From assembly GCA_003667245.1 (NCBI GenBank), contig RCNN01000125.1, positions 1 through 64,000 of the forward strand: a DNA stretch of 64,000 bases. Reading direction: 5' to 3'. The notes beneath the pieces were generated by a model, which was not told the origin of the DNA, did not search any database, and saw nothing but the letters and a program-made list of their open reading frames with translations. The translations under genes were made by a program, and so were the position numbers. The stretch comes from Heterostelium multicystogenum (Eukaryota; Evosea; Eumycetozoa; Acytosteliales; Acytosteliaceae). How positions within the stretch are numbered: position 1 is the stretch's first letter; the number at the start of each line of letters is the position of its first letter. Positions 1-11,523 of this stretch are shown here, piece after piece.

Positions 1-134
1 AAAAAAAAGATTAATTTGCACTCACTTATTTTTTTTAACAAAAATTTTCGTTTTTTAATTGTCGAATTACTAGTAATCATTGTAAATATTTCATTTGATC
101 ATACATATATATTATAAATTATATTTAATACAAA

Positions 135-250
135 ATGGGTATTCTCCCCTAAAGAACTCGCAATGAGAATGTTAAAGGTTGGAGCTAGAAAAGTCTGGCT
201 TGACCCAACCAAGATGGAAACAATTCAACAAACTAAAACAAGTAGTTTCA
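135..250 (+). pseudogene. Relic resembling ribosomal protein eL19 N-terminus
   Basis: After an ATG at 135 the first frame stops within six codons, but a shifted frame reads KELAMRMLKVGARKVWLDP, which resembles the eL19 block around K-x-VWLDP-x-E near the N-terminus of 60S protein L19. The similarity fades after the following MET-IQQTKT stretch, and no intact continuation of the roughly 180-residue family was found in any frame downstream. I read it as a degenerate fragment or retro-relic. An intron-containing gene damaged by indels is possible but less likely, because the later eL19 blocks cannot be found. Confidence 0.35.
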
Positions 251-1003
251 TATGAACTCTCAATATCAGTAGAAGTGGTCATTCAACATCAGTCATCCAA
301 AGATCATTCATTCTACAAAGCTATAGACGAGATTGAAGATATATAGACAGATAAGCAGTCATTAATTATATCATGATACAAATCATATTGGTTGCTTCAT
401 CAATTTATGATCATATCATTTTCATTTCACTACTGGAGATTGTTAGAATAAAGAATACAGATATAGAATGATAATTAAATAAACCAATAGGATAAGACAA
501 AAAAACAGTATCATATTAATCAAGCATACTTATAACTATAGGAGAAGAATCAGAGAATTAATTGCCACAAGGATTATTAGAAGAAAGTTTACAATTAGAG
601 GAAGCTATAAAGCAGCAAGAGGACCTTTCTTATTTCCCAAAGAAGATCTTAGCCTAACTAAACAACAACAATAATAATACAATAAAACTGCAATATAATA
701 GAATTAGTCGAAAATCAGCAGGTTGAATCACATTTTATTAACTAATAATAAAGTTACAACTATTTTATTAGGTCACATAGAAAACAATAATGTACTTAGC
801 TCCTTACAAAACTCAAATGTAATGATTGATTCCACAATGAAGAAGATTGGATTTCAATTATTTTATATTATAAAGATACCAGAGGGTTTTATATTTTATT
901 TAATCGTTTATTATTTCGATGTAGTACTTTTAAAAACTACTTGGTGGGAAAAAACAGGTTAACAATGTTGTTGGACCAAAGGGACCTGAGAATTGTAGGT
1001 AAT
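251..1003. other. Intergenic, no supported gene
   Basis: AT-rich DNA. A short open stretch near 560-655 (+) encodes a helical, Glu/Gln-rich peptide ending FPKKILA, but it has no start codon, splice context or recognisable homology. I see no RNA gene. Confidence 0.5.
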
Positions 1004-1735
1004 TTAGCACATGTGAGCCTTGTGGCAGACGGACTTTGGTGAAGCGTGCTTTTGGATTTCTCTGACCATATCGGCAATGAGGGAATGGACAGCCTTCTTG
1101 CAGATGTGGATGGCTGGGGAGATTTCGAAGTGGTCAACAGGCCTTGTCGACGATGGCTTCAGCTTCGTGTTGGGATCTTCCGGAGAGGACTTCGTGTTCA
1201 ACCTTGGAGGCAACCCACTCGCAAGCCTTGCATTCAATCTTCTTTCCGTGGTGGTGACCGATTGGGAAGTGGATCTTCTCGACACGACCGTTCTTGACTT
1301 CAATCAGAAACCTTGGCGGCACAGACTTGGAGTTGAGAGCAGACAAAACGGCTTGGGGTTTCTGGTTGAGCAACTTGACGATGATCAATGGACCGTATGA
1401 TTCAACAATGGAGTTGCATGGTGATTGCCACTTGGATGGCAAACATATGGCAAGCCTTGGTCATTTGGTGGACAATTTGGTTAGGTAGTTTCATTCTTCT
1501 GACCAAGTCTTCAGCGTACTTGACAACATATTTGGCAGACATCACACTGTTATATTATTAATTTCAAAGAATGAAATATTTATTGTTAGTTATACAGCTT
1601 TTTGAAAAACCAGGATTCATTTAATATTATATTTAATTATTATTTACCTTGACATCCTGGAGTGTTGTTGGGTAGTGGCGTTGGTGTTGGCAATCAAAGC
1701 CAACATAACCACATAGCAGCAATTAAAAATTTCAT
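1004..1735 (-). CDS. Secreted saposin B-domain protein, frame-broken
   Basis: A start at 1735 (MKFLIAAM) opens a signal-peptide-like segment, followed by an intron at 1547-1647 with GTAAAT and CAG borders. The second exon encodes one saposin B unit (CDVCQ, YVVKYAEDLVRRM, then KWQSPCNSIVESYGPLIIVK) and a second one (ECKACEWVASKVEHEV, DKAC, HICKKAVHSLIADM, ending HKAHMC). The C-x2-C, central Cys and C-terminal Cys spacing is typical of lipid-binding saposin-like proteins secreted or delivered to lysosomes. The reading frame changes at least four times, at CAAATA, ATGTTTG, in the signal peptide, and at a TGA at 1134-1136. Residues either side remain family-like, so these look like single-base indels. 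Whether the gene is functional cannot be decided from this sequence alone. Confidence 0.7.
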
Positions 1736-2353
1736 TTTGTTGTTTAGAATTATCTTAGTAGATAAAGAAGTAAGTTATAATAGTTTAGAATATTTGATGA
1801 ATGTAGTTGTTTGGCTGGTCAACTATTTATATTGTCTGGTAAATGGATAATTTCAAGAGATAAACTATAAAAAAATAAATTTATTCATAATTTCCAAATT
1901 GAAAAAATGTAGCATACAATCATTGTTCAGAGTTTTTCCTGGTTGTAAAGCCAAAATAATGGGGCAAAAACTCAGTGCATCCAACATATTATTTGGTGCA
2001 ACAAGCTTAACATGTTCTGATTTGGAAGGTGGGTGTTTAGATACGAAAAACAACAACACAAAAATATCAAACACACGTTTTGGCTTGCACCACTTTTAGC
2101 TCTGGGCAAGTTTTTTACGAAAATTTGATTGTTTTGTAAAAATCGTTTCGAACTTTTTCTGTGTGTGCTGGTAATCAAATCAAAAAAACCAGGTTTGGAA
2201 ATTTTTTAATGATTGAAGAAACTATGAAAATAAATATTAAATAAAAGTTTGTTGATTTTAGATCTACGGCAATAAAACAACTTTTAAAATTTGCACCATA
2301 TCTCAAAATTGACAAATATCTGTCAAGAGGTCGTCAATTTATTCAAATAGTAA
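1736..2353. other. Intergenic, no supported gene
   Basis: Overlapping open frames of about 65 codons exist on both strands near 1865-2100, but none has recognisable domains or splice context. I see nothing else here. Confidence 0.45.
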
Positions 2354-4509
2354 TTACTGCGCAGTGCAAAAATCTTTTTCAAGTTTGATTTGTTTTGAAG
2401 TTGATGATGATGACTTCTTGGCACCACAATGGGTATTGCGCAGAGAATTAAGATATTCGATAATGACTCTTTTGATTGGTTTGCCTAGCCACTTTAATGA
2501 GTTTGTCTAACTGTTTGTTAGTGGGTGGATTTGTGTTGAAAATTTTTCAATGTAGGAAACTAAGATGTGGAGATGTCCATTGGAAATTGCGTAGTTAGGA
2601 TCCAACAAGAATCCTTCTAACGTCGATAGCCTTGCCGATAAATGATAATTTTCCCTGGGAGCAGGCTTGGTCACACATTTCTTTGATGATATCTGGTTTG
2701 GGAAGTTGGAGGTGTTTAACCATCACCTCAAAGATATCCGAGGTAACCTTTCTCGGCCACAGTTATCCATGATGACTTTTGTGTGAGTAGCCATTTTTTG
2801 TTCAAAAAGATATTCCAAAATCTCAATTTGTCCTCCATACACACATGGCCAGAGGTTTACTTTGACAGATGGAAACTTGATATGAAGAGTTGTAACCACC
2901 GTTTTATAACCAAACTGTGAAGCAAACTCCATGATGGTTTTAGCGGATTTCTCATTTATATACTGTAGAAAGATTTCGAAATTATCTAGAATGTTAATCA
3001 TAACTCCTTTTTTTTTGAAGATTTGAGGCGATTGTCTTTTCAGCCAAATCTGGATTCAGTTTAGCCAATAACTGAAACAGAGTCCAAACAGCCACGCGCA
3101 ATTGAATTGGTGAATGCAATAGTAAATCCACGCTGGCTTATCAACTGCCATCAACATCGAAAACCAATTCCAAATCGCCAGCATTTGTGCTTCTCTCTAA
3201 AGCTAGGTCATGCCATTGACAACAGGAACAACCTGCAGAATTCTTTTCATTATATCTGAAGAACCAAATCCGATTACTTGTAAACCATATTGCCAAGGAT
3301 GATAAGTTAACAGGGAATTCTACTTGTTCCAATGTACCGATCTCAATAGCTGCACCAAACATAATTGGAAGAATAGAGTTATTTGTTTGGGGGCGTTTCA
3401 GTGGCATTTCCACAATGTGCTTCATCAATGGTACACTGTTAATTGCAACTATTTTCCTTAATGTATTGTAACTCTGTATTCCTTGTGCATATATATGAAG
3501 ATTCATTTGTAATAGAGTAATATAGAAAGTAGCTAGTAATTGATGCTCACGCTGCTCAATCTTGAAACTTTTGACAATAGATTCTGCACTAACTTTTTGG
3601 TGGTGGATCATCGAATCCAATTAGCCTGTATATATAGTCAATGATGCCTATGATTTTTTGCTGGGATTGTCAAAATTCCACGGCATACTCTGGAAGTATC
3701 AGTAACTCGTTGATATAGTGTTCCAATGCAATCAGCATGACATGCTTTGCTGCGGGATCATTCTTGTTGCACATCCGTTTGACTAAATCCAAGTCACCAC
3801 AAAGATAAAAAAGATGCAGATCCCACATTTAGCTCCAAAGTCCACTGATTATTCATCAAAGTTCAATACAGTATCGAATTAACTCAGCATTCATTGACCT
3901 GTAGAAGCTTTTCTTGTTTGCATAGCTAAGATGGTCACGTTTGCAGTCCATTATCGCTCCACCAAGTATTTAAGCACGCCCAACTGGTTATCAGAGACTG
4001 CTATATTCATGGCATCCGAAATCATCGACTTTGATACTGACGGCAGCATGTTTTCGAGAAGTTTTTAGCTTTTCGAGCTGTCCATATCTTGCTGCCAATG
4101 GGTATAGTTGCGGCAAACGGTATTCTGGGTGTTCTGTCAGCAGCAACGAGAGGGTAGCGCAATCAATACGAGAAGAATGAGTTGCCATCTTTACAGACTG
4201 TAGATTTACCTGAACGTTATGTGACAATCGCAGCCTATATTTGAGCAACTCTGAGTATCCGTTTTGAAGCATCCATTCAGCTGACCATATATCATCATAA
4301 TACCGAATCGTGTCCAAACCAGCTAAAATCGTTGATCTTGGAACAGACAATCCATCATCATCAGCATCGACATTCAACAAATCAAATTCACGATTGATTA
4401 AACCATATTGTCTTCTATAGATAAAAGTTATCTCTCTAAATATATATCTTCTTAAATAATGACAATTGAATACTTTTCTTAACAAATAAATATCTAAATT
4501 ACACCCCAC
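2354..4509 (-). pseudogene. Decayed ankyrin-type repeat protein of a dictyostelid family
   Basis: The start at 4509 gives MGCNLDIYLLRKVFNCHYLRRYIF, the N-terminal pattern of a dictyostelid family in which an F-box-like helix pair precedes degenerate ankyrin repeats. Repeat-like pieces follow in changing frames: DNQLGVLKYLVER near 3960, DLDLVKRM near 3790, a block at 3141-3620, and VYGGQIEILEYLFEQ at 2800-2860. A final frame ends at a stop at 2354-2356 after TSKQIKLEKDFCTAQ. The span would encode about 715 residues. Frame changes and stops come every 100-250 bases, denser than in neighbouring genes, so I lean to a pseudogene. A functional gene hit by several sequencing indels remains possible. 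Its function is unknown. Confidence 0.55.
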
Positions 4510-5380
4510 TATTTACATTCTCTTTAATACTACTATTGCTATTCTTATTTTCAATATTACTACTAATATTTATCATATTATTATTATTATCAATACTATC
4601 AACATTGTTCTTTTATACTATGATCATCTAATTTCATTTGGCTGTTTACCTTGGTCAATTTCAATTGATTTCTTATTTTTTATTTTATGATTATTTAAGC
4701 TACTATTACTCTTATTATTAATCTTATTCTTATTTAAAAACATGAGAACGTAATGGAATAGAAATCATTAATTAAAAATCAATAACAATTGAAGAGTGAT
4801 ATTACAAATTAAATAAATTATAAAATTTATATAAGAAGAAAAGACAAAGTGATTTGAGGAGTCAAGTTTAATAAAAAAACAATAACGATATAAAATTATA
4901 GAATAGGTAACAAATTCTTATATAATATTAAATAGGAAATAAAATATATACAAAAGTGTCAAAATTATAATATATTATTTATAAATTAATTTGATAATAA
5001 AAATAGAAATACTACAAAGTATTATTAAAATATGTACAAAAATAATAATAATAATGATAAAAATAATAGTGTATATATATTGGATTTTGAATTTAAAATG
5101 ATCTATATTTTAAATATAATAATATAATTATAGGTTGTAAGTATATATATGTGTGTGTAACAAATAATACTGCAATAAATTAAAAAATCAATTTTACTTT
5201 TGAATTAAAATCAAATCAAAATAAATGAAAAATAATTAAATATGGTGGTGTGTGGGATTTTTTCAGAATCCAAGTCACCCCTAATCTAGAGTCGTCCGCG
5301 ATAATTCAGTTGCAATTAGTTAGTTAGAGGTTACTTTTTGTAGTTCACTTCAATCGATTGATTAGTTAGATATAAGAAGA
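4510..5380. other. AT-rich intergenic region upstream of the acyl-CoA dehydratase gene
   Basis: Very AT-rich DNA with short A/T runs and no supported ORF. The last 150 bases become less AT-rich and are likely the promoter and 5' leader of the gene starting at 5381. Confidence 0.5.
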
Positions 5381-6248
5381 ATGGTCAACTTGGTCAAGTC
5401 ATACTTGGTTGCATACAATTTCGTTCAGTTTGCTGGTTGGTCCTATATTTTATACTTGTTGGTTTTGCACGCCAACGAGGCAAAATGGACCACCGCTGCA
5501 TTCAACGGTGTCTGGGACAGAGTTGGAACTTGGGTCACCTACTTCCAATTTGCTGCATGCTTGGAGATTCTTCACTCTCTCGTAGGTTTCGTTAAGACCC
5601 CAGTCGGTACTACCTTCGTTCAAGTCTTCTCTAGAGTCGCCTGTGTTACTCTTGCCCTCTATGTACCAACCATCCACAACACCTGGGTCCTCACTTTGAT
5701 GTTGGCCAGCTGGTCTATCACTGAAGTCATTCGTTATCTCTTCTACGCACTCACCTTGCTCAACTCCGTTCCATACATCCTTGGTTGGTTAAGGTAAGAC
5801 TGCCAAAACAACAACAACAACCATATCGTTACAGTATAAAATATCTTACTAACAGGTCTTTATAATTCTCAACAATAGATATACATTGTTCATTGTCTTG
5901 TACCCAAGTGGTGTCACTGGTGAGACCGGTACCATCATTTACTCTTTGCCATATATTGAGGAGACCAAGTGGCTCTACATCACTATGCCAAACAGCCTCA
6001 ACTTTGCTTTCAACACCAAGTACGTCTTTATCGGTTCATTGTTTTTCTACGTTGTCGGTTTGCCATGGTTGTACACTTATATGCTCGGTCAGCGTAAGCG
6101 TTTCATTGCCTCTTCTCGTACTCCATCATCTGCCACAAAAGAAGACCCAATAAAAATAGTAATCTTACAACTAAAAGCTTTAAAAAAAAAGATATTTAGT
6201 ATAGTATATATGGATAGAAGGTTTGTTTTATTAATAGAGTTGGTTTAA
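5381..6248 (+). CDS. phs1: Very-long-chain 3-hydroxyacyl-CoA dehydratase (PHS1/HACD family)
   Basis: This multi-pass ER membrane enzyme catalyses the third step of very-long-chain fatty acid elongation, dehydrating 3-hydroxyacyl-CoA. Exon 1 (5381-5793) holds the family pattern WSITEVIRYLFYAL. An intron at 5794-5878 (GTAAG...TAG) joins LR to YTLFIVLYPSGVTGE. The Tyr (5901-5903) and Glu (5922-5924) seven residues apart in YPSGVTGE match the catalytic Tyr/Glu pair of yeast Phs1. As read, the frame runs on to 6248 through an unlikely basic and hydrophobic tail. Removing one A from the AAAA run near 6137 would end the protein at 6153 with KKTQ, a KKxx ER-retrieval signal expected for this family. 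The true stop is therefore probably 6153. Confidence 0.9.
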
Positions 6249-6287
6249 GTCAAGGTCTGTAAGTTGATCTGCAATTGTATTATTCTA

Positions 6288-8078
6288 TTATTTAATTCTT
6301 GGTACCATGCAAATTTCGCATGACGAATCTTTGGCTTCATTGATCTTTTCACAGCATGCACATTTCCATCTGCCATCAGGTAGGGTTTCCGATGCCTTGC
6401 TGGTATTGCTCGATAGTGTGTCAGTCGATGATTTATTGGTGGAAGCAGATGCGTTGAAGACGAATCCACCTCCTGTTGATGTTGTTGGTGCAGATGCGTT
6501 GAATTACAAATCCACCACGTGTTGGTGGGATTGAGGGAGGTGTTTTCGGATGTTCCAAACTTGATTCCACCACTGTTGTTTTCTACTGTTCCAAATTTGA
6601 TTTCACTGCTGGTGTTGTTTTCTACTGTTCCAAACTTGATTCCACTGCTGGTGTTGTTCTCATATGTACCAAACTTGATTCCACCCGCTGGTGTTGTTCT
6701 CAGAGGTACCAAACTTGATTTCCGCCACTGCTACTGTTTTCTACTGTTCCAAACTTTATTCCACCGTTGTCGATGTACCAAATTTGATTCCTCCTTCGAC
6801 TTGGTGTTGCTGAACCAATATTTAATGAAAAGTTTCCTCCACTGGTTACCACTGACGAGAAGAGTCCTGAACCCATGCTTGGAGCTTTGGCAGCGGGCTT
6901 GACAGGCTTAGCTGGCTTTGGAACCATGCATAAGCTGCATCCTGCTGTTTGGTTCATTATCAGTCTCGCAACATGCACATTTCCATTTCTCTAACTTTGG
7001 AACAGGTTTTGGCACCATGCACAAGCTGCATTCTTTGCTGTTTGCTTTATTCTCAGTCTCGCAGCATGCACATTTCCATGCTTCTCCACTTTCGGTAGTG
7101 GTGGCAGCGGGTTTTGCGGTTGATTCATTGCCGAAACATGATAATGGATTCTGCAGGGACTGTGCTTGCTTGTTCATTGAAGAAGGGATAGGAAGTGATG
7201 ATAGAATGCTGCTTGCAGTTGGTTGTTCTGCTTTCTTTTTCGTCGGGCACAGCTGATTCATTACTCAATGGTTTAAATACAAATCCACCTGATGTTGATG
7301 TGGAGCTGGAGCTGGAGCTGGAGCTGTTATTCAATGGTGGGAACAATGAGGTTGTGATTGATGCAGATGATAGTGTTGGTGAAGTGTTGTTGGCTTTGTT
7401 CGACAATGGTGTGGAATAAAGATGAAATGGAAGTTTCTTGTGTATTGTTGTTTGTTGTTGTTGGTGGCGTTCTTGTTGCTTTCATTGAGTTGCTTTGAAG
7501 TTTTCAAATAATGATCCTGTGCTTCCGGTTGTCGAGTTGGTACCAAATAAACTTGATGAGTTGGTACTGAACATGCCAGAGGTGATTACAGGTGGTGTAT
7601 TAAAGTTTAAAGATATCTGTGCAAATGGATTGATTGATTCTGCAGCAGCTGCTGAGGCTGCAGGTGGTGAATTGGTTGAATTTGGTCGATGATGTCTCTG
7701 GTAGCTGTGCTGGTTTAGTTTTGGGTTTCAATTTGAATATTCTAATCGATATCGATAGATAGATGGACAGATAGATGATTAGTACATTGTTGTTGTTATT
7801 GTTGTTTCAATGCTTCTTTTCGATTGGAAGATTCACTTTCAATCTTCATATGACCAGTTCGAACCATTGTTCTATATCATCTCATCTCATTTCCCCTCTC
7901 CTCTACTCTACTCTATCATTCAAAACATACTTTCTCTTTGACATCTCTTCAGCTGAAGCTCTTTCAAAAGAGCCATCAAACTTTACATTTGGATTTATCG
8001 AAATCGTCGTCATCCTCTCTGTATTCTTCTTTAATGATTTGCTTTGTATTGCCTCTCTTTTTTCTTTGCTAAAATAGA
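6288..8078 (-). CDS. NUP50-like FG nucleoporin with RanBP2-type zinc fingers
   Basis: The N-terminal exon (about 7939-8078, acceptor TTTTAG just above 8078) encodes KRGNTKQIIKEEYREDDDD and then GSFERASAEEMSKRK. This resembles the NUP50/Nup2 N-terminal motif that binds importin-alpha and NUP153. A probable intron at about 7745-7938 leads into KIFKLKPKTK, then NPF, SLFGT and other FG motifs. Two tandem zinc fingers follow (WKCACCETENKANSKECSLC, then WKCACCETDNE), then four IKFGT repeats, and a third finger at the C-terminus (WKCACCEKINEAKDSSCEIC) before the stop at 6288. At least five single-base frame changes interrupt it. The first exon was not found; an ATG at 8186-8188 is a weak candidate. 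I saw no RanBD. The likely role is at the nuclear pore basket. Confidence 0.75.
6545..6740 (-). repeat. Tandem IKFGT-ENN repeats
   Basis: Four to five imperfect units of about 45 bases, each encoding (S)GIKFGT-(V/S/Y)EN-N, lie between zinc fingers 2 and 3 of the NUP50-like gene. FG units of this kind form the transport-receptor-binding phase of the pore. Confidence 0.8.
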
Positions 8079-8084
8079 TAAGTA

Positions 8085-8125
8085 AGTAAATAAGTAAGTA
8101 AGTAGGTAGGTAGATAGGTCAAATA
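8085..8125. repeat. AAGT/AGGT tetranucleotide microsatellite
   Basis: An imperfect run of AAGT and AGGT units lies just upstream of the splice acceptor of the NUP50-like N-terminal exon, probably inside its intron. Confidence 0.7.
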
Positions 8126-8487
8126 GTTAGTATGTATTTCTTATACTTTCAAGAATGGTTATCTGTGTACATTACTTTCTTGTGACATATTTATATCTAT
8201 GTATATTCTTGCTACTTTATTACTTTTTCAGTTCAACAACAATATGTATGTATGTATCTTTAACGAATGAAAGTAGATATTATAAAATGATAATATGTTT
8301 ATAAATAAATAATGATTTGATTTGATTGGATTGGATTGATCAATTTATTGTTGATGTTTATAAGATCGGTCAAAAGTTTGATCAAAAAAATTAAATTGCT
8401 TTTTTTTCGCTTCTCTTTTGGAAATCCAACAAAAAAAACAAGACAAGTTCTGTTTCTTTAGTTAGTGTATTTCAAGTTTTAAAATCA

Positions 8488-8578
8488 AATATCTCTAAAA
8501 TATTGGACTGGAGGTCAATTGGTATAGGGTCCCCTTTCCCGCAGTTGGATTTGGTTTTGAAATTTTCTAAGAGATATT
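8488..8578. other. Long-range hairpin with GC-rich loop, possible structured RNA
   Basis: The left arm (8488-8501, AATATCTCTAAAAT) pairs with the right arm (8562-8578): nine perfect pairs plus five more across a 3-base bulge. The 60-base loop is much more GC-rich than its surroundings and contains a GGG...CCC mini-stem (8527-8541). It lacks tRNA A and B boxes, and I found no Dictyostelium-type upstream element (DUSE) in front of it. It may be a non-coding RNA or just an inverted repeat. Confidence 0.3.
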
Positions 8579-8722
8579 CGTATTATTTTTATTTGATTTT
8601 ATCAGAATGTTATAGCTTTGGTTTTAGAAAACAGTTGGAAAAAAATGGATATTGGAAGAATGAATGGATTGGATAGAGTGTGGATTGGAATAGAATGGAT
8701 AGGGGGTAATAAAGTTGTCCAG

Positions 8723-10838
8723 TTAATTAAAGAATGAATCATCTCCATCATCATCAGATTCATAGTAATCAGAGGAGTCCTCATCAGAACTACATTCAAT
8801 ATAGTTGTCATGGTAGGTCTGAGTTTCAGCATCGATTTTGTGAAGATTTCTTTGTTCGTGAGCGGTCTTTACTTCATAGTGCTTTTTGTTGTTATCAACA
8901 AGTGTAGTGGCTTGCTGTTTTATGAGGTCAAGGTCGACAATGAAGTTGTTGATATCTGGTGTCTCTCGAGGATCGATCTTTTCAAAAACGAATTCATTCT
9001 TTTTTTATGTTTGGGAACTCATTGTCCAGGCCAGTGTACTGATGAATGTATCCTACGTATCTGTTTTCTCTAAAGGTACGCTTTCTGATAAGTCTGTAGC
9101 TAGCTCTGAATGAGGCACGTACAATGGGATTCTCCATCTGTCTTGCACGGTACTCTTCGTCATCTTGCACCAGTACAATGTGGATGCGGTCTCCTGCACT
9201 CTGAACTTGGGCACACGAAACGAAAAAAGTCGACGAGCACCGACTTTAAATGTTTATAGTAGCTTCCATGTTTCTCTGTGGCCATGGACAGTTCCAGTGA
9301 ATTCTTTTGATTCGGCGGCCGCGGAAACAAGTTTGATATGTCTGTGGAGTTGACCCCAACAAATGGTTTGCACACCTAGTTTATTCAGCTGCTCCATTTC
9401 TCGTGGTGAATTTATCTGCTTTGAATGGGGCCATCGATAACTCAGAGGTGATCAGAGATTGAGCGAGGTGTGGATGTGACTCTTTATGTTTGTTGATCAA
9501 CGCCATCGTGAATGGAGAAATCACCATCACCAACAATCAATCTTTCTTTGCATTTCTTGTTCTTGAAGATAGACAACAATTCATTGTTGTTGGTCAATTG
9601 GTAATAGTTCAACGAGAATATTCTGGCTTCTGATTTCAATGGTGATTTCAAGAGAGCTGAGTGAATGTCTTTCAATTGTTGAACAATCTTATGATTATCC
9701 TGGCTTCTGTCATTGAGGCTCTTGAATATGTTTTGTGATTATCTTTCTTGCAGAGTATGCATCATAGTGTTTGATTGCCAATTTGATTTGGGCGAGGAAA
9801 TCGTTGTCAGTGGATGATGGCTTTCTTTGATTGGGTCGATATACAATTAAAGAATCTTTGCATTCAACAAGCAACAGAGAGCTAGCAATGGAGTTGATTG
9901 ATATTATCTCTGAATCTAACTTTTTACTGTAAATAGTGCTGGAGTCTTGCAAAGATAGAATCTGGAAATCAGTAGAGTTGGCCATAACAATTAAATTATC
10001 AAGTAAGATGAGTGGTCTAAATGATGGACTCCAAGATAGATTGAAATGAGTCCATCCATTTGAGACATTGAAATACTGAACCCTTGGAGTTTTCTTTCCA
10101 GTTGATGAATATAGAATTGCCATCCAATGGCTTGATATCTTTGATAGCCTGAATTCTGTCAATAGGAACTACTTTTAGAGTACGTTGATTTAAGTCCCAA
10201 AGGGTCATAGTGACTTGATCGTTGTGCACGATAAAGACATGATCACCGCTGGGTTCGGCGACTGCATCAAAGATTCCACTCTCTATATTGATGCACTTTG
10301 CCTGCTCAAAGAGACTTTTTGCTTCACTGTAAAGGAGTAGCTCAAGCTTGTTAGGAGAAACTTCGACTACTGAGTTGTACTTTGGCATAGCAAGTACGTT
10401 GTGCACTCCGTCAGCAAGCTGTTGGACCTTGTCACTTCGTAGATCATAGACACAAAAACAGGACTGAGTTTATCGCTGTATTTATAGCGAAACCACTAGT
10501 TTGTCGTTTGGCAGGCACTGCAGAGTGGTGATAACACCATTGATGTTCTTCAGACGGTAGGTAGGCTGGTGTTGATTGCCCGTAGGCTTATGATTCTCGC
10601 TGTAGCTATAGCAATAGATTTCATGTTTCGAGTTGACAATGAGTAGGCTGGCTCGGTCAAATGACTCGACAACATGAGTAATCAAAGCAGTGCCAAATTG
10701 AGTGATCGATCTCTTGTTTTTCAAGATGTCATATCTGAGGAAGCTGTTTCCGTATGAATAGTAAACATAGTTCCTATTGCTACCACCAAAAACAATAGGA
10801 TTTTCAATTCTAATTTTATTTAATATTTGGTATTCCAT
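8723..10838 (-). CDS. Propeller-like protein fused to DUF2431 Rossmann domain (left copy)
   Basis: From the start at 10838 (MEYQILNKIRIENPIVFGG) about 360 residues of short beta-rich repeats follow (DQVTMTLWDL, SSLLLVECKDSLIVY), suggesting a WD-like beta-propeller. Then comes a helical linker (YSARKIITKHI, SPLKSEARIFSLNYY). At about 9530-9560 the linker runs in frame into CKERLIVGDGDFS, the opening of the DUF2431 Rossmann-like domain found in 25S rRNA methyltransferase Bmt5 and FDXACB1. It ends in an acidic tail (SSDEDSSDYYESDDDGDD) at 8723. At least five single-base indels are present, one just after GDGDFS (an extra C). It is a paralogue of the gene at 23103-25188 in opposite orientation. 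The catalytic activity of the C-terminal domain here is inferred, not shown. Confidence 0.7.
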
Positions 10839-11523
10839 GGAATTTAACTCTAAAGATAATTAAAAAATAAATTATAACCATAATCAAATATATATTGTTG
10901 AAAATTGGTAATGTATATTTGTATTTTGTAAATAAGGTTATACAATTCAATTGGGTGTGTATATGTGTCAATGTTCAATTCAATATTTTTAATAATAGAT
11001 TTAATGTAATATAATATATTTAATGTAATATAAAATAATCTAATCTCTTACTAGTTATTTGATTAGTTTGTAAATGTTCACATAAAATATAATTAAGAAT
11101 GGATTGATGTTATATGATGATGATGATTAAATTCAATATTGGTGTTATAACATGATCACATGTTCCATTGAAAAATGGGGTTGAGCATGATCTACTAGTA
11201 GTACTATTGGTTCATCATGAGGTGTGATATCAATGATAGTTTGAATGTAATTTGCTTCAATATCTACAAACACTGAAATAAATTATTAGTAAGAGGGATT
11301 GTTATGTTTACTCACTGAAGTGAAGATATCCAAGAATCAAACAACTCCTCTTAAAATTAGTTAAAGTAAGAAATACCATTCTTAAGATGATTGATTGATT
11401 GATTGTTTGATTATAAGAGTAGTATTATCTTTAGGTCAAGAAAGATAGATTGAAAAAACTCTATCTATCTAGTTTTAATCAAAAAGGTTAAATATTGTTT
11501 CATTGTTTAGTTGTTATAGTTTC
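10839..11523. other. Intergenic region, nothing supported
   Basis: AT-rich DNA between the DUF2431 fusion gene (start at 10838) and the stop of the methyltransferase at 11524. It contains a short TGAT-type run near 11390-11412. I see no ORF or RNA gene. Confidence 0.5.

Noticed and set aside
7845..7865. tRNA B-box-like TTCGAAC
   Set aside because: There is no A-box or acceptor stem around it, and it lies in the NUP50-like gene region.
7775..8077. 100-codon plus-strand ORF rich in Leu, Ser and Phe
   Set aside because: It is antisense to the NUP50-like N-terminal exon and its intron, which carries the recognisable motif.
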